This document shows, in pieces, positions 54,267-61,596 of a DNA stretch of 64,000 nucleotides. The notes under the pieces are model-generated. The model had not been told where the DNA came from. It was given only the letters and a program-made list of their open reading frames with translations, and searched no databases. The stretch covers positions 31,254 through 95,253 of the forward strand of contig NZ_BIMK01000012.1 in assembly GCF_004001045.1 (NCBI RefSeq). The letters are read 5' to 3'. A program made the translations under genes and the position numbers. This DNA comes from Paenibacillus chibensis. GTDB lineage: Bacteria > Bacillota > Bacilli > Paenibacillales > Paenibacillaceae. Numbering within the stretch: position 1 is the stretch's first letter; each line of letters starts with the position of its first letter.

Positions 54267-55946
54267 TTATTCGAGATCCTCAAACCAAGGGAGAATGCGC
54301 ACTGCTTTGCGAAGTACAGCGTAATCGGGATGACGGGCGGATGCCTGGAGCAGATGGGTTTCCGCAAACGCCGTCAGCAAGCGGGCTGCAGTCCTGGCTT
54401 TTCCGGGCAGGGCTACACCTGATGAGGAGGAGAGAGGGGAGATCAAGTGCAGAACATCATTCAGCGCTTGCCCGGAAAAGCCATTATAATACGTGCATTC
54501 CATCCTTCTGTCCTCCGCTAGCGCGCTTAAGTCATCATGATCGGGCTGAATTAAATGTGGAGGATGTGGAGATACCGTGGCCGGTGCTGGCTTCTGCTGA
54601 GCATTCATGGTGGGGGAAATCCGGGAGCTCGTGCTTTTAGCCAGCTGTTTGCACATCCCCAGTAAAGGCTCGTTTTGGCGGGAATGTTCCAAAGCACTAG
54701 CCTGCTCGAGAACGTTCATTGCGGCGTCATAACAGCGATGCTCGGCGAGAATACCGGCTAATTTCTGGGGCTCGGCTGAAGTTCGGAGCTTGATTGTTTC
54801 TTGGAGCCTAGAGGCGATAAGCGATTCTTGCCGATTTGATTTCATGATCCGGATGAGTTTATTCAAGGCCTGACGCATACCGGGTTCCAATTGCAGAGCT
54901 TTCATGTACCAGTGAATTGCCTGGATATCATCACCGATTTCTTCCTGAAGCTGTCCCAAGCCGAAAGCGGATAGATACGTCCCGGCGCCTGTTTCCGTGT
55001 GATAATGCATGGGAGCTGGACCTTGAGTAACGGCTTCGATGAAGCTTTTCTCGGCATGAAGATGTTGACCTGCGGAGAACTGAATGACACCCATCAAGTG
55101 CCAAAGGTCAGTATAATCCGGAAAGGATTTAAGGCCATCGCGGCAGACCTGAACCGCCTCATCCGATTTTACAAGCGAGAGCAGGCACCGGGCTTCATAT
55201 TTGAAGAGCAGATGGAAATAGCTGATCTCTGGATCCGCATGCTGCTTTGCCTGCCTTAGATGGATCAGCGCCGATTCATAATCATTCATCCGCATGCATT
55301 CTACGGCCATATTGTAATGATGAAACGGATCGTCGGGTTCCTGTTCCAGCGCGAGGCGCAAAAGCTCCACGTTCCGGCGGATTTTGTCTCTCGAAACTAC
55401 CATGCTGCCACTGTATCCGTAATGATGGATTTTCACGTTCGAAATATGCAGCATGGCCATAGGACGGTGTTTGGTAATGGAGGCGGCAATTTGCTCGTGA
55501 ATCCTTCCTTGAAAACGGTGCTCCGGTCGCCGCCGGAACATGCGAAGGAGCGGGTTGACGGTAGCCGTCGCCGAATGGATATTTTCGCTGATATGGTTAT
55601 GGACCTGCAGAAAAAAGCCCTCGTATTCCATATGACGGGCGCAGACGAGCAGTTCTTCGGCATCCCCGGCATCCAGCTCTTCATCCGCATCCATAAAAAG
55701 AATCCATGGGAAACGAGCGCGTGTAAGTCCCGCATTCCGTGCTTGGGCAAAATCGCCTTCCCACGGGATTTCAATGACCGTTGCCCCGAATCGGCGGGCT
55801 ATGGATATCGTATGATCGGTAGAGCCCGTATCGACGATGATGATCTCGTCAACGACGCTGTGTACGCTGCTCAGGCAGCGGGTCAAATTAGCGGCTTCAT
55901 TCTTGACGATCATGCAGAGGGATATTCCGCTCGGCGGTCTCTTCAT
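54267..55946 (-). CDS. GT2 glycosyltransferase with TPR-like tail (paralogue 2)
   Basis: A 559-residue protein with the GT2 start ISLCMIVKNEAANLTRCLSSV, VDTGSTDHT and the LFMDADEELD metal motif, then TPR-like repeats (PDDPFHHYNMAVECM ... LWHLMGVIQFSAGQ). The C-terminal 100 residues look disordered and Pro/His-rich before a final helical part. The start at 55946 follows GGAGA; the frame extends upstream inside the neighbouring gene without a ribosome site. It overlaps the third paralogue by 50 bases. Confidence 0.87.
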   Translation of the reverse strand: MKRPPSGISLCMIVKNEAANLTRCLSSVHSVVDEIIIVDTGSTDHTISIARRFGATVIEIPWEGDFAQARNAGLTRARFPWILFMDADEELDAGDAEELLVCARHMEYEGFFLQVHNHISENIHSATATVNPLLRMFRRRPEHRFQGRIHEQIAASITKHRPMAMLHISNVKIHHYGYSGSMVVSRDKIRRNVELLRLALEQEPDDPFHHYNMAVECMRMNDYESALIHLRQAKQHADPEISYFHLLFKYEARCLLSLVKSDEAVQVCRDGLKSFPDYTDLWHLMGVIQFSAGQHLHAEKSFIEAVTQGPAPMHYHTETGAGTYLSAFGLGQLQEEIGDDIQAIHWYMKALQLEPGMRQALNKLIRIMKSNRQESLIASRLQETIKLRTSAEPQKLAGILAEHRCYDAAMNVLEQASALEHSRQNEPLLGMCKQLAKSTSSRISPTMNAQQKPAPATVSPHPPHLIQPDHDDLSALAEDRRMECTYYNGFSGQALNDVLHLISPLSSSSGVALPGKARTAARLLTAFAETHLLQASARHPDYAVLRKAVRILPWFEDLE

Positions 55947-57933
55947 GGCTGCGTCTCCTTTGCCTGTCGTTCCAGATCGTGTGCCACTTCGAACGTTCCA
56001 GCTGTCCGATAGCCAGCTGCAGTTGGCCTGCTTCCTGTAACAGGACATCCTTCTCCGGTGTGGTGGATTGCGTCTGCTGCAGGCACGCAGCGGCCAGATG
56101 CAAGTAGCACAGGGCAGCTCCGATTTTTGAACGATCGTGCGAAGGGTCATTCAGTACGATATTTTCGAACAGGCGAACAGCTTCGTCGTAATGTCCTTTA
56201 TCGTAGATCATTTCGGCCAGCATATGTGCACCTTCATCATCCAGCGTCTGATTCTCCAGCAGTGAAATCAGCCAATCGGCTGAAGCCATCGTATAGCCTT
56301 CCTGGTATAAGGCTTTGGCGAATGCGACTGCTGCGCTGCCGGTTAGTGCGGCTAGCTTTCGGGCCATATCGATCATCCCCACAGCTACCGACTGCCGAAT
56401 TAGCCGTTCCGTCCAATCGTCTGCATCCAGCTCTTGAGACGTTAGCTGTGAATCTACTTCTACCGAAGAGATTGCGTGATCAATCCACTCCATGGAGCGA
56501 CGGGGCACTTCACTTAAAAACGTCCAAATCGACGTTTCGAGTTGTCCGGTCAGCTGCCATTGGGACAGCACATGCAAAAGCTCACGCTCAGCGCAAGGTA
56601 TGGGATTCACACTTGCCGCGTGGTAGAAGAAGGAACGGGCTTCTTTGAATTTCTTCAACCGCAGCATCGATGAGCCGTACATGATGCTGATGGATTCATC
56701 CGTGATCCACTCCGGCGGAGTTAAACGAACGATTTCCGAATCTGCGCCGATTTGGTCAAGTGCTTCTAGCAGCAGTCGCCACTGCACCAGAGTATGTGGT
56801 TGTTGGATCTGGAGAAGAAGCTCGCTGATTTCCTCGTCCGTTGCATTCAGTCGGTGAAATGCGGCAGCAAGACCTAAGACAGCGGGAGAATAGGAGGGAA
56901 GCAGACAAACGGCTTCGTGAAAAAGCTTGGCGGCTTGCTCATGCCGAGTTAGCTTCAGGGCGATTTCTCCCATGCGGGTCCATGGTTTATAGCTGTTCAT
57001 TCCATTTTCGGTGACATAGAGCTCAGATGTAGATGCGGTGGCATTTCGGTATGCATCCATTGCTTTTTCCCATAAACCCTGTTTTTCCAGGCATTCGGCT
57101 TGAATATAGTGAAGATCCGCATAACCCGGATAATACTGCAGCTCCCTCAGGCAGATCAATCCAGCCTCTTCCGGTTCGTTCAGCTCAAGCGTGATTTTGG
57201 CCAGATCCCTCATTAATGTCGGTCTGAAGGCGGCGGTTACGGGAACGAGCAGCCTGGCTTGGAGCATATAGGCTTTAGCCTCCGCGAGATGGCCGATCTG
57301 GCACTGGATGATTCCCGCATGGTAAAGGTAATAGGCGTTATCAGGCTCTTTATCAAGAGCTTGCATAAGTATGCGGTAATTCCGGTTTAGCTTGTTCTTG
57401 CCGTGCATCGTCACAGCTTGATAACCCGTATGTTCAAATTCGACGCTAGAATCTCCTATCGTTTCATTTCCGGCAAAAAGGAGAATGGATGGCTCAATTT
57501 CCTCATGAATGGTTCCTTGAAAACGATACTCCGGCCTGTTTCTGAATAGCCGAAGCGATCGGTGACGCACAGACTGTTCCCCTTCCGCATCCAGCAGGTT
57601 AGTCACGAACACATTATATGCTTCGCGCTGAGTTCCTTCTATGAGGTCCCGGATGTGATCCATAGGCGTCATGAGCCGCTCATCCGCATCGATCACCAGA
57701 ATCCAGTCTGTTCCGGCGTGGCGTAATGCTTCATTTCTGGCGGCGGAAAAATCATTCTGCCATCCCATCTTTATGATTTGGGCTCCGTACTCTTCTGCAA
57801 TCGATACGGTATGGTCCTCGGAGCCTGTATCCAATACGATGATTTCGTCGGCATTTTTAACCGACTCGAGACAATGACGAAGCACGTCTGACTCGTCTTT
57901 CACGATCAGATGGATTCCGATTGTGGTATGCAT
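55897..57933 (-). CDS. GT2 glycosyltransferase with TPR-like tail (paralogue 3)
   Basis: A 678-residue protein, the longest of the three. GT2 motifs: IHLIVKDESDVLRHCLESV, LDTGSEDHT and the metal motif LVIDADERL. TPR-like repeats run from about 200 to the end (YLYHAGIIQCQIGHLAEAKAYM is a clear unit). AGGAGGAAG precedes its start, and a hairpin lies between that site and the upstream DUF6385 gene. It is the first intact gene downstream of the IS66 insertion. Confidence 0.87.
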   Translation of the reverse strand: MHTTIGIHLIVKDESDVLRHCLESVKNADEIIVLDTGSEDHTVSIAEEYGAQIIKMGWQNDFSAARNEALRHAGTDWILVIDADERLMTPMDHIRDLIEGTQREAYNVFVTNLLDAEGEQSVRHRSLRLFRNRPEYRFQGTIHEEIEPSILLFAGNETIGDSSVEFEHTGYQAVTMHGKNKLNRNYRILMQALDKEPDNAYYLYHAGIIQCQIGHLAEAKAYMLQARLLVPVTAAFRPTLMRDLAKITLELNEPEEAGLICLRELQYYPGYADLHYIQAECLEKQGLWEKAMDAYRNATASTSELYVTENGMNSYKPWTRMGEIALKLTRHEQAAKLFHEAVCLLPSYSPAVLGLAAAFHRLNATDEEISELLLQIQQPHTLVQWRLLLEALDQIGADSEIVRLTPPEWITDESISIMYGSSMLRLKKFKEARSFFYHAASVNPIPCAERELLHVLSQWQLTGQLETSIWTFLSEVPRRSMEWIDHAISSVEVDSQLTSQELDADDWTERLIRQSVAVGMIDMARKLAALTGSAAVAFAKALYQEGYTMASADWLISLLENQTLDDEGAHMLAEMIYDKGHYDEAVRLFENIVLNDPSHDRSKIGAALCYLHLAAACLQQTQSTTPEKDVLLQEAGQLQLAIGQLERSKWHTIWNDRQRRRSHEETAERNIPLHDRQE

Positions 57934-57950
57934 ACATCTTCCTCCTGATT

Positions 57951-57980
57951 GGAGAGGATGCGGCAGCCCGCATCTTCTCC
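57951..57980 (-). promoter_or_regulatory. Intercistronic hairpin
   Basis: GGAGAGGATGCGG and CCGCATCTTCTCC form a near-perfect 13-base stem around CAGC, 18 bases before the paralogue 3 start. No T-run follows on either strand, so it is more likely an RNA-processing or stability element than a terminator. Confidence 0.5.
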
Positions 57981-58360
57981 GATGGCTTATACGGAAATAT
58001 TCTCATCCTTTGTATAATGTATTAACGCCTCAGGACTTAAGTTCCTTGAGCATCAAGGATGACGTTAATGGTTGATGGCAGTCCGGTGCTGGCCGATTGA
58101 TAGGACAAACGTGTATATTTCAGGAACCGGGCGGGTACAAGCACATCCACAGAACCGGATGGGAGCGGGTTGTCGCCGGTGGTGTCGACGTAGTAATGCG
58201 TGCCGTCTGCGCTGATTTCGACCTGGGTATTTACCGGATTAGCTCCACTGTTGTAAACAAAGAAGGAATACACTCCGAGCACGCTTGTTGTAACGGCGGG
58301 CAGCGGTGTTAGAGTATCGGCTGTGGTTATGCCCAGCGTCGGCTGCTCGATAAAGCTTTT

Positions 58361-58684
58361 TTGCGAAATGGAAGTAATGCTGCTCAGAGTACCCGCGGTA
58401 ATGGTGGCGCCAAGAATGCTAGTGATCGTGCCGTTCAGGATGTTGGTAACGGTACCGGCCGAGGAAAGAGTACCCGCGGTGATAGTAGCCCCAAGCACGC
58501 TTGAAATCGTGCCGTTCAGGATGTTGGTGACGGTACCAGCGGAGGAGAGAGTACCCGCGGTAACGGTAGCCCCAAGCACGCTGGAAATCGTGCCGTTCAG
58601 GATGTTGGTAACCGTACCAGCGGAGGAGAGAGTACCCGCGGTAATGGTGGCGCCGAGCACATTAGAAATAGTCCCATTCAAGAT
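58361..58684 (-). repeat. Four 81-bp tandem repeats inside the DUF6385 gene
   Basis: Units at 58684-58604, 58603-58523, 58522-58442 and 58441-58361 each encode 27 residues. The first three differ by only one or two residues; the last diverges in its second half. Confidence 0.85.
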
Positions 58685-58726
58685 AATCGTGGTCAGATTA
58701 CCGGCTGTGTCCGTGGCAACGAGCCG

Positions 58727-58734
58727 GTTTGTAT
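58727..58734. repeat. Target-site duplication, left copy
   Basis: GTTTGTAT directly outside the left end of the IS66 element; identical to 61175-61182. Eight bases is the length typical of IS66. Confidence 0.92.
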
Positions 58735-58818
58735 GTAAGCGTCAAATCCTCCCCACCTTCGCGTGCCTACATTTACGTGAGATAATCCTCCTCAGAATCA
58801 TATCGGGGAGGTTTATTC

Positions 58819-59145
58819 ATGACCAGAGAAGATGTCCAAAAGAAATGGGAAGCTCGCGTCGCCACATTCCGCGCTAGCGGAGAGAAGGTAACGAAATGGT
58901 GCAAAGTCAATAAGGTAGACCGCCGTCAACTTTATACTTGGATGAAGCGGTTAGATGGATCATCCGGGAACACAGTAAGCCGTAAGCCACCCTCTTTCAT
59001 CAACGTCGCCCTTACCCCTGAAGCAGAAACGAAACGGCTCACTTCCATTCACATTAAGCTCGGCACAGCCGTTATCGAAGTTGAGCCTGGCTTCAACCCC
59101 ACCCTGCTCCGAGAAGTTGTGAAAGCGCTGGAGGTCATATGCTAA
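58819..59145 (+). CDS. tnpA: IS66 accessory protein TnpA (Orf1)
   Basis: A 108-residue protein with the helix-turn-helix pattern of IS66 first frames (VTKWCKVNKVDRRQLYTWMKRL). GGGGAGG lies seven bases before its ATG. It overlaps tnpB by seven bases. Its role in transposition is needed but not well defined. Confidence 0.88.
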   Translation: MTREDVQKKWEARVATFRASGEKVTKWCKVNKVDRRQLYTWMKRLDGSSGNTVSRKPPSFINVALTPEAETKRLTSIHIKLGTAVIEVEPGFNPTLLREVVKALEVIC

Positions 59146-59492
59146 GCGAGTTGACCAGCCGTCAGGTGTATTTGGCTTGCGGCAGTACGGATTTGCGCAA
59201 GTCCATCGACGGACTCGCCGCGCTCGTGCAGGAAGGACTCGGGCTGAATCCTTTCTCTCCCTGTTTGTTCGTCTTCTGCAACCGGGAACGCAACAAGCTC
59301 AAAATGCTGTATTGGGAGCATAACGGTTTCTGGCTGTTCTACCGCAGGCTGGAGCGTGGTACGTTCCAATGGCCGAAAGATCAGAGAGCGCCGGTTACGG
59401 TCACGACCCGCGAACTCCGCTGGTTACTGGATGGACTTTCACTCTCACAGCGTCAAGCGCACTCGAAAGTAACGGCCACTACCGTGATTTAG
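59139..59492 (+). CDS. tnpB: IS66 accessory protein TnpB (Orf2)
   Basis: A 117-residue protein with the family signature DLRKSIDGLAALVQE, FCNRERNKLKMLYWEHNGFWLFYRRLERGTF and the WP-x4 segment. This is the usual IS66 Orf2, about 115 residues long. Confidence 0.93.
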   Translation: MLSELTSRQVYLACGSTDLRKSIDGLAALVQEGLGLNPFSPCLFVFCNRERNKLKMLYWEHNGFWLFYRRLERGTFQWPKDQRAPVTVTTRELRWLLDGLSLSQRQAHSKVTATTVI

Positions 59493-59563
59493 CAATCTAT
59501 TCCTTACGGAAATGGACAATTATTCCGGCAGGTATCATCCTGCTCTTCTCGAATCATAAACGT

Positions 59564-61117
59564 ATGGAAAATAGAACGGAATCCCCCACAGTCGAAGTTC
59601 TCCAACAACAAGTCGCCGAGCTCTCTGCTAAACTCAAGTGGTACGAGGAGCAGTTCCGTCTGGCGCAGCAAAAGCGCTTCGGCGCTTCCAGCGAGAAGAC
59701 AAATCCAGATCAGATGGAACTGAATCTATTCAACGAAGCTGAAGTGCTGGCTACGCCTGTCGGACAAGAGCCGCCTACAGAGAAAATTACGTACGAGCGC
59801 CGCAAACAGACGGGCAAGCGTGAAGACGACTTCTCCGACTTGCCGGTAGAGACCATCGTGTACAAGCTCGAGGAAGGCGAACAGTCCTGCGCTTGCTGTG
59901 GCGGCTCGCTACATGAGATGACGACCGAGATGCGTAGCGAGATCGCGCTGGTGCCCCCGCAGGTCAAGGTCATGCGGCATATTCGTCAAGTCTATGCTTG
60001 TCGCCACTGCGAGCGTCATGAGATCAAGACGCCCGTCGTCACTGCGCCCATGCCAAAGCCCGTCTATCCGGGAAGTCTGGCTTCGCCGTCTAGCATGGCC
60101 TATGTCATGAGTCAGAAGTATGTGGACGGCTTGCCCTTGTACCGACAAGAGCAGCACTTCGCGCGTCTTGGCTATACGTTGTCTCGCCAGACAATGGCGA
60201 ACTGGATGATGTACGGTGCGGAGCATTGGCTGTATCCGTTGTTCGCCGCCATGAAAGCCTATCTGCTGCGACAAGAAGTGTTGCATGCCGATGAGACGAC
60301 GCTTCAAGTGTTGCGGGAAGAGGGGAAGTCTGCGGAATCAATGTCCTACCTGTGGCTGTATCGTACCGGACGCGATGTGTCGCCGGCGGTGCTCTACGAG
60401 TACCAACGGACCCGGGGCGGCGAGCATCCGCGTAATTTCCTGTCCGGATTCAAAGGTTATTTGCATGTGGATGGATACGCCGGGTACCACAAGGTGGCGG
60501 ACGTGACGCTCGTCGGTTGTTGGGCACATGCCCGGCGCAAGTACGACGAGGCGCTGAAGGCAGGGCCGCCAGAGATGGGCAAACTGGGAACCGTTGCAGG
60601 ACAGGGGCTCGCCTACTGCAATCAGTTGTACGCGATTGAACGGGAACTTGCCGAAGTATCCCCTGAGGAGCGACATACCAAGAGGCAAGAGCGAAGTCTG
60701 CCTGTGCTTAACGCCTTTCACGCATGGCTGAAGGAGCAACGGTCCAAAACCTTGCCGAAGAGCCTGTCCGGCCAAGCGATCGCCTACAGCTTGAATCAGT
60801 GGGACAAGTTGACCGCGTTCTTAGCGGATGGACGGCTGGAGCTCGATAATAATCGGAGCGAGCGGTCGATTAAGCCGTTCGTGATCGGGCGTAAAAACTG
60901 GCTGTTCGCCAACACGCCACGCGGTGCTAAAGCTAGCGCGGTGATCTATAGCGTGATCGAATCGGCGAAGGAGAATGGCCTGCATCCGTTCAATTACTTG
61001 AAGTACCTCTTCGAGCAATTGCCGCAGATCGCTGGACCGCTCGATGCCGAAGCGCTCGAACCATTCATGCCGTGGTCGGACGTGCTGCCGGATGACTGCC
61101 GAATAAGTAAAAAGTAA
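59564..61117 (+). CDS. tnpC: IS66 transposase TnpC
   Basis: A 517-residue DDE transposase. A coiled N-terminus (VEVLQQQVAELSAKLKWYEEQF) precedes a zinc-binding segment (CACCGG ... CRHCERHE) and the catalytic core with HADETTLQVL, LHVDGYAGYHK and LDNNRSERSIKPFVIGRKNWLF. The frame is complete and undamaged. The ATG at 59564 gives the usual MENR-type start; the frame extends 65 codons upstream inside tnpB without homology. Confidence 0.94.
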   Translation: MENRTESPTVEVLQQQVAELSAKLKWYEEQFRLAQQKRFGASSEKTNPDQMELNLFNEAEVLATPVGQEPPTEKITYERRKQTGKREDDFSDLPVETIVYKLEEGEQSCACCGGSLHEMTTEMRSEIALVPPQVKVMRHIRQVYACRHCERHEIKTPVVTAPMPKPVYPGSLASPSSMAYVMSQKYVDGLPLYRQEQHFARLGYTLSRQTMANWMMYGAEHWLYPLFAAMKAYLLRQEVLHADETTLQVLREEGKSAESMSYLWLYRTGRDVSPAVLYEYQRTRGGEHPRNFLSGFKGYLHVDGYAGYHKVADVTLVGCWAHARRKYDEALKAGPPEMGKLGTVAGQGLAYCNQLYAIERELAEVSPEERHTKRQERSLPVLNAFHAWLKEQRSKTLPKSLSGQAIAYSLNQWDKLTAFLADGRLELDNNRSERSIKPFVIGRKNWLFANTPRGAKASAVIYSVIESAKENGLHPFNYLKYLFEQLPQIAGPLDAEALEPFMPWSDVLPDDCRISKK

Positions 61118-61174
61118 CTATAAGGTTAATCGAACTTCGCTCCCGCCGCTAGGTGGGGGCTATTTGACGCTTAC

Positions 61175-61182
61175 GTTTGTAT
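61175..61182. repeat. Target-site duplication, right copy
   Basis: GTTTGTAT directly after the right inverted repeat; identical to 58727-58734. Confidence 0.92.
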
Positions 61183-61255
61183 TGGTGGAGTCACGCCCGT
61201 AAATAAGCATACGCAGGTTGTTCGGGTCGTTTTGAAAAACACTATAGTTAGGCAT
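61175..61255 (-). pseudogene. DUF6385 repeat protein, 5' fragment
   Basis: Start and first 27 codons (MPNYSVFQNDPNNLRMLIYG then RDSTNTN) of the gene split by IS66. The ATG at 61255 follows AAAGGA on the minus strand. The last codons are formed by the duplicated GTTTGTAT, and the frame continues at 58726 once the element is removed. Confidence 0.85.
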
Positions 61256-61596
61256 GTCATCATTCCTTTAACCCAAAATGAGAATCATCCTTTCAATTCG
61301 GCTTCTTGTTAGGAAGAACATGTATGCATTGATCCATGAAATCAACATCCCTCCTTGCGCGAATAGTCCTCCGTTAATATATGGCTGCGCGACTTTAAGA
61401 GAAACGGCATGTGCACGCTGTCATGAGATTTCCTCCGGTTCGCTCACAGGGTCTCTCGCGTTGAAACGATGGGGGGAATATGCTATCATATAAAGTATTC
61501 TAATCTATGAAATGAACAACCATGGTCGGGGGAGGATTCCTTTTCTCGGCCTTTTTCATGGGAATTTGAACGTCCAATTGAGGAGAGACGGTACTT
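61256..61596. other. Divergent upstream region of the DUF6385 gene and topB
   Basis: About 340 bases without a supported gene. On the minus strand CATATATTA (61375-61383) fits the CATAnnnTA -10 element of sigma-K promoters, about 120 bases before the DUF6385 start. A clear -35 was not assigned. Confidence 0.4.

Larger units (their letters stand above)
58037..58734 (-). pseudogene. DUF6385 repeat protein, 3' fragment cut by IS66
   Basis: The main part (229 codons plus the target duplication) of a gene whose 5' end lies beyond the insertion element at 61175-61255. Four 27-residue repeats of the form ILNGTISSVLGATITAGTLS-SAGTVTN lead into a C-terminal domain (YSFFVYNSGANPVNTQVEIS ... RFLKYTRLSYQSAS), which I recognise as DUF6385. 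Joining the two parts at one copy of GTTTGTAT restores a 256-residue protein starting MPNYSVFQNDPNNLRM. In the present state the frame lacks a start codon with a ribosome site. Such proteins accompany glycosyltransferases in spore-forming Bacillales and may be surface acceptors; that role is inference. Confidence 0.85.
58735..61174 (+). mobile_element. IS66-family insertion sequence, complete
   Basis: A 2,440-bp element with imperfect 23-bp terminal inverted repeats (20 of 23 matching: left 58735-58757, right 61152-61174, outermost GTAAGCGTCAAAT in both). It is flanked by an exact 8-bp duplication. It carries three plus-strand genes in the IS66 order, all intact, so it may still be mobile. 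It is inserted in the DUF6385 gene, in opposite orientation. Confidence 0.95.

Noticed and set aside
54710..54717. GAACGTTC as a possible LexA box
   Set aside because: The half-sites lack the four-base gap of Gram-positive LexA operators and lie inside a coding region.
58323..58877. 184-codon plus-strand frame over the 81-bp repeats
   Set aside because: Its periodic sequence is the antisense of the repeat region and it runs into the IS66 end; no ribosome site or homology.
61261..61345. Short minus-strand frames (14 and 26 codons) in the leader of the DUF6385 gene
   Set aside because: They follow an AGGAGGG site but the spacing is poor for one, the products are not recognised, and they may simply be part of the leader.
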